A DNA stretch of 64,000 nucleotides from Erythrobacteraceae bacterium WH01K (GTDB taxonomy: Bacteria > Pseudomonadota > Alphaproteobacteria > Sphingomonadales > Sphingomonadaceae): contig CP115966.1 in the NCBI GenBank assembly GCA_027941995.1, forward strand, positions 806,001-870,000, in the 5' to 3' direction. Both the position numbers and the translations under genes were made by a program. This document shows positions 60,907-64,000 of the stretch, in pieces. The notes under the pieces are model-generated. The model saw only the letters and a list, made by a program, of their open reading frames with translations. It was not told where the DNA came from and ran no database searches. Position 1 is the stretch's first letter. Each line of letters opens with the position of its first letter.

Positions 60907-62442
60907 CTACTCCGCTGCCTCCAGCCGGTTTTCCTGCCGCCCGGCCTCGCCGCCGGCGCGGCGGAAAACGAGAAGCCCGTCATCGACCAGGTCCGTTTCC
61001 ATGCGCTTCCTGTCGAGCACGTATTCCTGGTTCAGCCGCCAGGGATACTGCACCGCGTTCTTCGGCATGATATGCTTCGACCGCTGGATATAGCCGGAAG
61101 AAAAATCGAAGATGTCGTCTTCCTCGAGCGCGGCTTCCTGCTGCGGGGACAGTCTGGCCACGGCAATGTCGGTGCCCGTTTCCTTCATATGGTTCAGGAC
61201 CCGGCAGACATATTCGGAATTGATGTCGGCGCGCAGGGTCCAGCTGGCATTGAGATAGCCGAACACGACGGCAAGGTTGGGCACGTTGGAGAACATGCAG
61301 CCCTTGTAATAGAACCGTTCGGCAAAGTTGACGGCGCTGCCGTCCACACTGGTGGCGATCTTGCCGCAGACGGCCAGTTTCAGTCCGGTAGCGGTCACGA
61401 TGATGTCGGCATCGAGGCGCTCGCCCGATTCCAGCTCTACACCGCCTCCCACGAAGCGGGCGATGCGACCCGTCTTGATGCTGGCGCGGCCGGCCTTCAT
61501 CGCCTCGAACAGGTCGGCATCGGGGACGAGGCAAAGGCGCTGGTCCCACGGATCGTAAGGCGGGGTGAAGGTGGCCTTGTCGTAATCCGGCCCGAGCGCT
61601 TTCTCGATCCGCTTGTGCAGCCCTTCCTTGACCTTTTCCGGCTTGTTGCGCGCCAGTTTGAAGGCGAAATCCTGCATCCGGATGTTCTTGAACCGGGTGA
61701 TGCGATACGCGGTCTTTTCCGGCAGGATCTTGCGCAGCGTATTGGCCATCCAGTCTTTCGCAGGGCGAGAGAACATCCAGGTCGGCGTACGCTGCAACAT
61801 GGTCACATGGGCCGCCTTGTCCGCCATCGACGGGACAATGGTGACGGCGGTCGCGCCGGACCCGATGACGATCACTTTCTTGCCACTGTAATCGAGATCG
61901 TCGGGCCAGAATTGCGGATGGATGACTTGCCCCGTGTAATCGCCCAGTTCGAATCCGGGGTCATAGGGCTCGTCGTAATCGTAATAGCCGGAGCCGAGAT
62001 AGAGCCAGTTCGCCGTCAGGCGCTTGCGGTCCCCGTCCGGCGTTTCGACGGTCACGGTCCAGCGCGCGTCGGAACTGTCGAAGTCGGCCGAGACCACGCG
62101 GTGGGCATAGCGGATGTGCTGGCGAATGCCGCGCTCGTCCACGATCCGGTTCAGGTACTCCATGATGGCCGGAGCATCGGCGATGGTTTTCTCGTGCTTC
62201 CATGGTTCGAAAGAGAAACCCAGCGTGTGCATGTCGCTGTCGGACCGTATGCCGGGATACCGGAACAGGTCCCACGTCCCGCCCAGGTTCTCCCGCATCT
62301 CCAGGATGCCGTACTCATGCCCCGGGCACTGCATTTCCATGTGTGCGGCCATGCCGATCCCGGAGATCCCGGCACCGACGATCAGGACGTCGAAATCGGT
62401 TTTCCTCTCGTCGCGACTGGCCTGGGTCTTTTCTGTGCCCAT
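60907..62442 (-). CDS. Flavin-binding Baeyer-Villiger-type monooxygenase
   Basis: This 511-residue enzyme starts at ATG 62442 after AGAGGA; the longer start is in the inverted repeat upstream. The FAD fold GAGISGIG is at 23-30. The BVMO fingerprint appears as YTGQVIHPQFWPDD (about 166-179; Tyr replaces the usual Phe). The NADPH fold GSGATAVT follows, and the ATGLKL motif is near 350. It oxidises ketones to esters or oxidises N/S atoms with NADPH and O2. No catabolic cluster identifies the substrate. It diverges from the TonB receptor. Confidence 0.92.
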   Translation of the reverse strand: MGTEKTQASRDERKTDFDVLIVGAGISGIGMAAHMEMQCPGHEYGILEMRENLGGTWDLFRYPGIRSDSDMHTLGFSFEPWKHEKTIADAPAIMEYLNRIVDERGIRQHIRYAHRVVSADFDSSDARWTVTVETPDGDRKRLTANWLYLGSGYYDYDEPYDPGFELGDYTGQVIHPQFWPDDLDYSGKKVIVIGSGATAVTIVPSMADKAAHVTMLQRTPTWMFSRPAKDWMANTLRKILPEKTAYRITRFKNIRMQDFAFKLARNKPEKVKEGLHKRIEKALGPDYDKATFTPPYDPWDQRLCLVPDADLFEAMKAGRASIKTGRIARFVGGGVELESGERLDADIIVTATGLKLAVCGKIATSVDGSAVNFAERFYYKGCMFSNVPNLAVVFGYLNASWTLRADINSEYVCRVLNHMKETGTDIAVARLSPQQEAALEEDDIFDFSSGYIQRSKHIMPKNAVQYPWRLNQEYVLDRKRMETDLVDDGLLVFRRAGGEAGRQENRLEAAE

Positions 62443-62587
62443 TGGTTCGGTCCTCTCTTGCAACCGAACAATGTGTAAGGGACGCATGCCCGATTGGCGA
62501 GTCCCCTGTGCCGAAGGCCATATCGACCGGAAATTCCGGGCGGTTTTAACGGCTGACGCTTTCGCATTGCTGGGCTAGTCGGGCGGC

Positions 62588-64000
62588 ATGACCCGTTACC
62601 TCGCTTCCGCTTCGCTTGTCGTTCTCGTCTCCGCTCCGGCGCTGGCCCAGGAAAATCCGGACGAGGCAACGGCCGAGATCGTGGTCATCGGCAAAGGGCT
62701 GCCGGAGACGCCGTCGACGCCGGCCTACGCCACCCGCACGATCGAGCGAGAAACCATCGTGACGACAGCATCGGGCCGCATCGAGGACGCGCTGTCTTCC
62801 GTGGCCGGGTTCCAGCAATTTCGCCGCTCGGACAGTCGTTCGTCGAACCCAACGGCGCAGGGGGTGACCTTGCGGGCGCTGGGCGGAAACGCGACCAGCC
62901 GGGCGCTGGTCACTCTGGACGGAGTGCCGGTGAACGACCCGTTCTTCGGATATACGCCCTTTGCCGCGCTGGTTCCCGAGCAGCTGTCCGCCATTGCGGT
63001 CACGCGCGGCGGCGGGTCCGGCCCGTTCGGCGCGGGCGCGCTGGCGGGGACGATCGCCATGCAGAGCGCAGGACCGGGCGACCTCCGACCCGTAACCGCG
63101 TCGCTGCTGGTGAACGACCGCGCAGAGACCGAGGCCGCTGCAACCGCACTTGCCGAACTCGGCGCCGGGTTTGTGTCCGTGACCGGACGTTGGGACCGGG
63201 GGCAGGGCTTCTTCACCACGCCCGAAGACCAGCGCGTGCCGGCAACAGCGCGGGCGGCCTTCGATGCGCGGTCCGGACAGGTACGGGCCGTCTTTCCTGT
63301 CGCCGAAACCGTCGACCTGCAGGCGCGCGTTCTTGCGTTCGAGGACAACCGGACCCTTCGGTTCGATGGTGCGGACAGCTCTGCCAGCGGGCAGGATGCG
63401 AGCGTCCGGCTGGTCGGGCGCGGCGACTGGCAGTTCGACGCCCTGGCCTATGTCCAGGCGCGCAACTTCTCCAATGTCGTTATCAGCTCGACCCGCTTCG
63501 TGAAGGTCCTCGACCAGAGCAATACGCCCTCGACCGGGCTGGGCGGCAAGCTGGAAGTGCGGCCCCCGGTCGGCCCGGACAATGTCCTGCGTCTTGGCGT
63601 GGATTACCGCCGCAGCGAGGGCGAGTTGCAGGAACAGCCCTTCAGCGCGTTTTCCGGCAATCTGACCGCGAGGCGCCGTGCCGGGGGTACGACGACCGAT
63701 CTGGGGCTGTTCGCAGAGCATGACTGGACGCGCGGTCCGCTGGTCCTGACGGGCGGCATACGCGCCGATCGCACCACTGTGACCGATGGTTTCTTCAGGG
63801 AAAGCGATCCTGCCGGCAGAGTCGTTTTCGAGAACCGGTTTGCGGATCGAAGCGACTGGACCGTGACCGGCCGCGGCGGCCTCGTATTCGAGGTGTCCGA
63901 CGTGGTGTCCCTGCGCGCGGCTGCCTATAGCGGGCTGCGACTGCCCACGCTCAATGAGCTTTACCGGCCTTTCGTGGTCTTCCCCGTCTTCACTTCGGCC
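62588..64000 (+). CDS. TonB-dependent receptor (BtuB-like), N-terminal part; runs off window
   Basis: ATG 62588 begins a frame that stays open to the last base (471 codons). It has a signal peptide (MTRYLASASLVVLVSAPALA), a TonB box EIVVIG, and a plug with IEDALSSVAGFQQFRRSDSR, PTAQGVTLRALGGNATSR, TLDGVPVNDPFFGY and VTRGGGSGPFGAGALAGTI. The barrel is under way when the sequence stops at ...LNELYRPFVVFPVFTSA. Members of this subfamily carry vitamin B12, sugars or metals; the ligand here is unknown. The gene diverges from the BVMO. Confidence 0.9.
   Translation, partial: MTRYLASASLVVLVSAPALAQENPDEATAEIVVIGKGLPETPSTPAYATRTIERETIVTTASGRIEDALSSVAGFQQFRRSDSRSSNPTAQGVTLRALGGNATSRALVTLDGVPVNDPFFGYTPFAALVPEQLSAIAVTRGGGSGPFGAGALAGTIAMQSAGPGDLRPVTASLLVNDRAETEAAATALAELGAGFVSVTGRWDRGQGFFTTPEDQRVPATARAAFDARSGQVRAVFPVAETVDLQARVLAFEDNRTLRFDGADSSASGQDASVRLVGRGDWQFDALAYVQARNFSNVVISSTRFVKVLDQSNTPSTGLGGKLEVRPPVGPDNVLRLGVDYRRSEGELQEQPFSAFSGNLTARRRAGGTTTDLGLFAEHDWTRGPLVLTGGIRADRTTVTDGFFRESDPAGRVVFENRFADRSDWTVTGRGGLVFEVSDVVSLRAAAYSGLRLPTLNELYRPFVVFPVFTSA

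Noticed and set aside
1-64000. CRISPR array, insertion sequences, integrase or phage genes
   Set aside because: No regularly spaced repeats, transposase motifs, att-like repeats at the tRNA, or phage structural proteins were recognised.

Overview
The window looks like chromosomal DNA of a GC-rich alphaproteobacterium, most likely order Sphingomonadales (an Erythrobacteraceae-type organism). The basis is gene content: many large TonB-dependent receptors of the Caulobacter/sphingomonad type, an NDUFA12-type complex I protein, DUF2155 next to aat, HWE-family kinase chemistry in a bacteriophytochrome, and many short ATGA, GTGA or TGATG gene overlaps. This placement is inference; no 16S gene is present.

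Left part (1-19912). A siderophore-type TonB receptor (its start lies outside the window), a small membrane protein and a PepSY membrane protein form an overlapping iron-uptake operon. It converges on a compact type IV secretion cluster on the minus strand, virB1-B2-B3-B4-B6-B9-B10-B11. No virB5, virB7, virB8, virD4 or relaxase is seen beside it. Next comes a likely phosphorus-acquisition block: a small TPR-like secreted protein, a Pho-box-like direct repeat, a beta-helix lipoprotein, a TonB receptor, then a second TonB receptor translationally coupled to a beta-propeller phytase lipoprotein.

Middle part (19961-34587). An ECF sigma factor diverges from a winged-helix/TPR regulator. This is followed by a 1533-residue protein that joins a cytochrome P450, a two-helix membrane hairpin and a DyP-type peroxidase, and by a 72-residue anti-sigma-like ORF that overlaps its stop codon. 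The double-haem fusion is the most unusual protein in the window. A queuosine-precursor-type transporter, a NupC nucleoside transporter, a 2-oxoglutarate/Fe(II) oxygenase and an Oar-like TonB receptor follow.

Right part (34625-64000). This part holds mostly signalling and housekeeping genes: a MASE1 hybrid histidine kinase with receiver and Hpt domains; a TonB protein; a ManC/ManA GDP-mannose precursor pair; a haem oxygenase plus bacteriophytochrome light-sensing operon; a TelA cluster; an orphan fatty acyl-AMP ligase; recX, DUF192, NDUFA12 and DUF2155 genes; and aat. The conserved tRNA-Trp, secE, nusG, rplK, rplA neighbourhood is present but interrupted by a cation:alanine symporter and a retropepsin-like protease gene, both on the opposite strand. 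The window ends with a DUF2339 membrane protein, a CinA-type domain protein, a Baeyer-Villiger-type flavin monooxygenase and the start of another TonB receptor.

No CRISPR array, insertion sequence, integrase, phage gene or rRNA gene was recognised.
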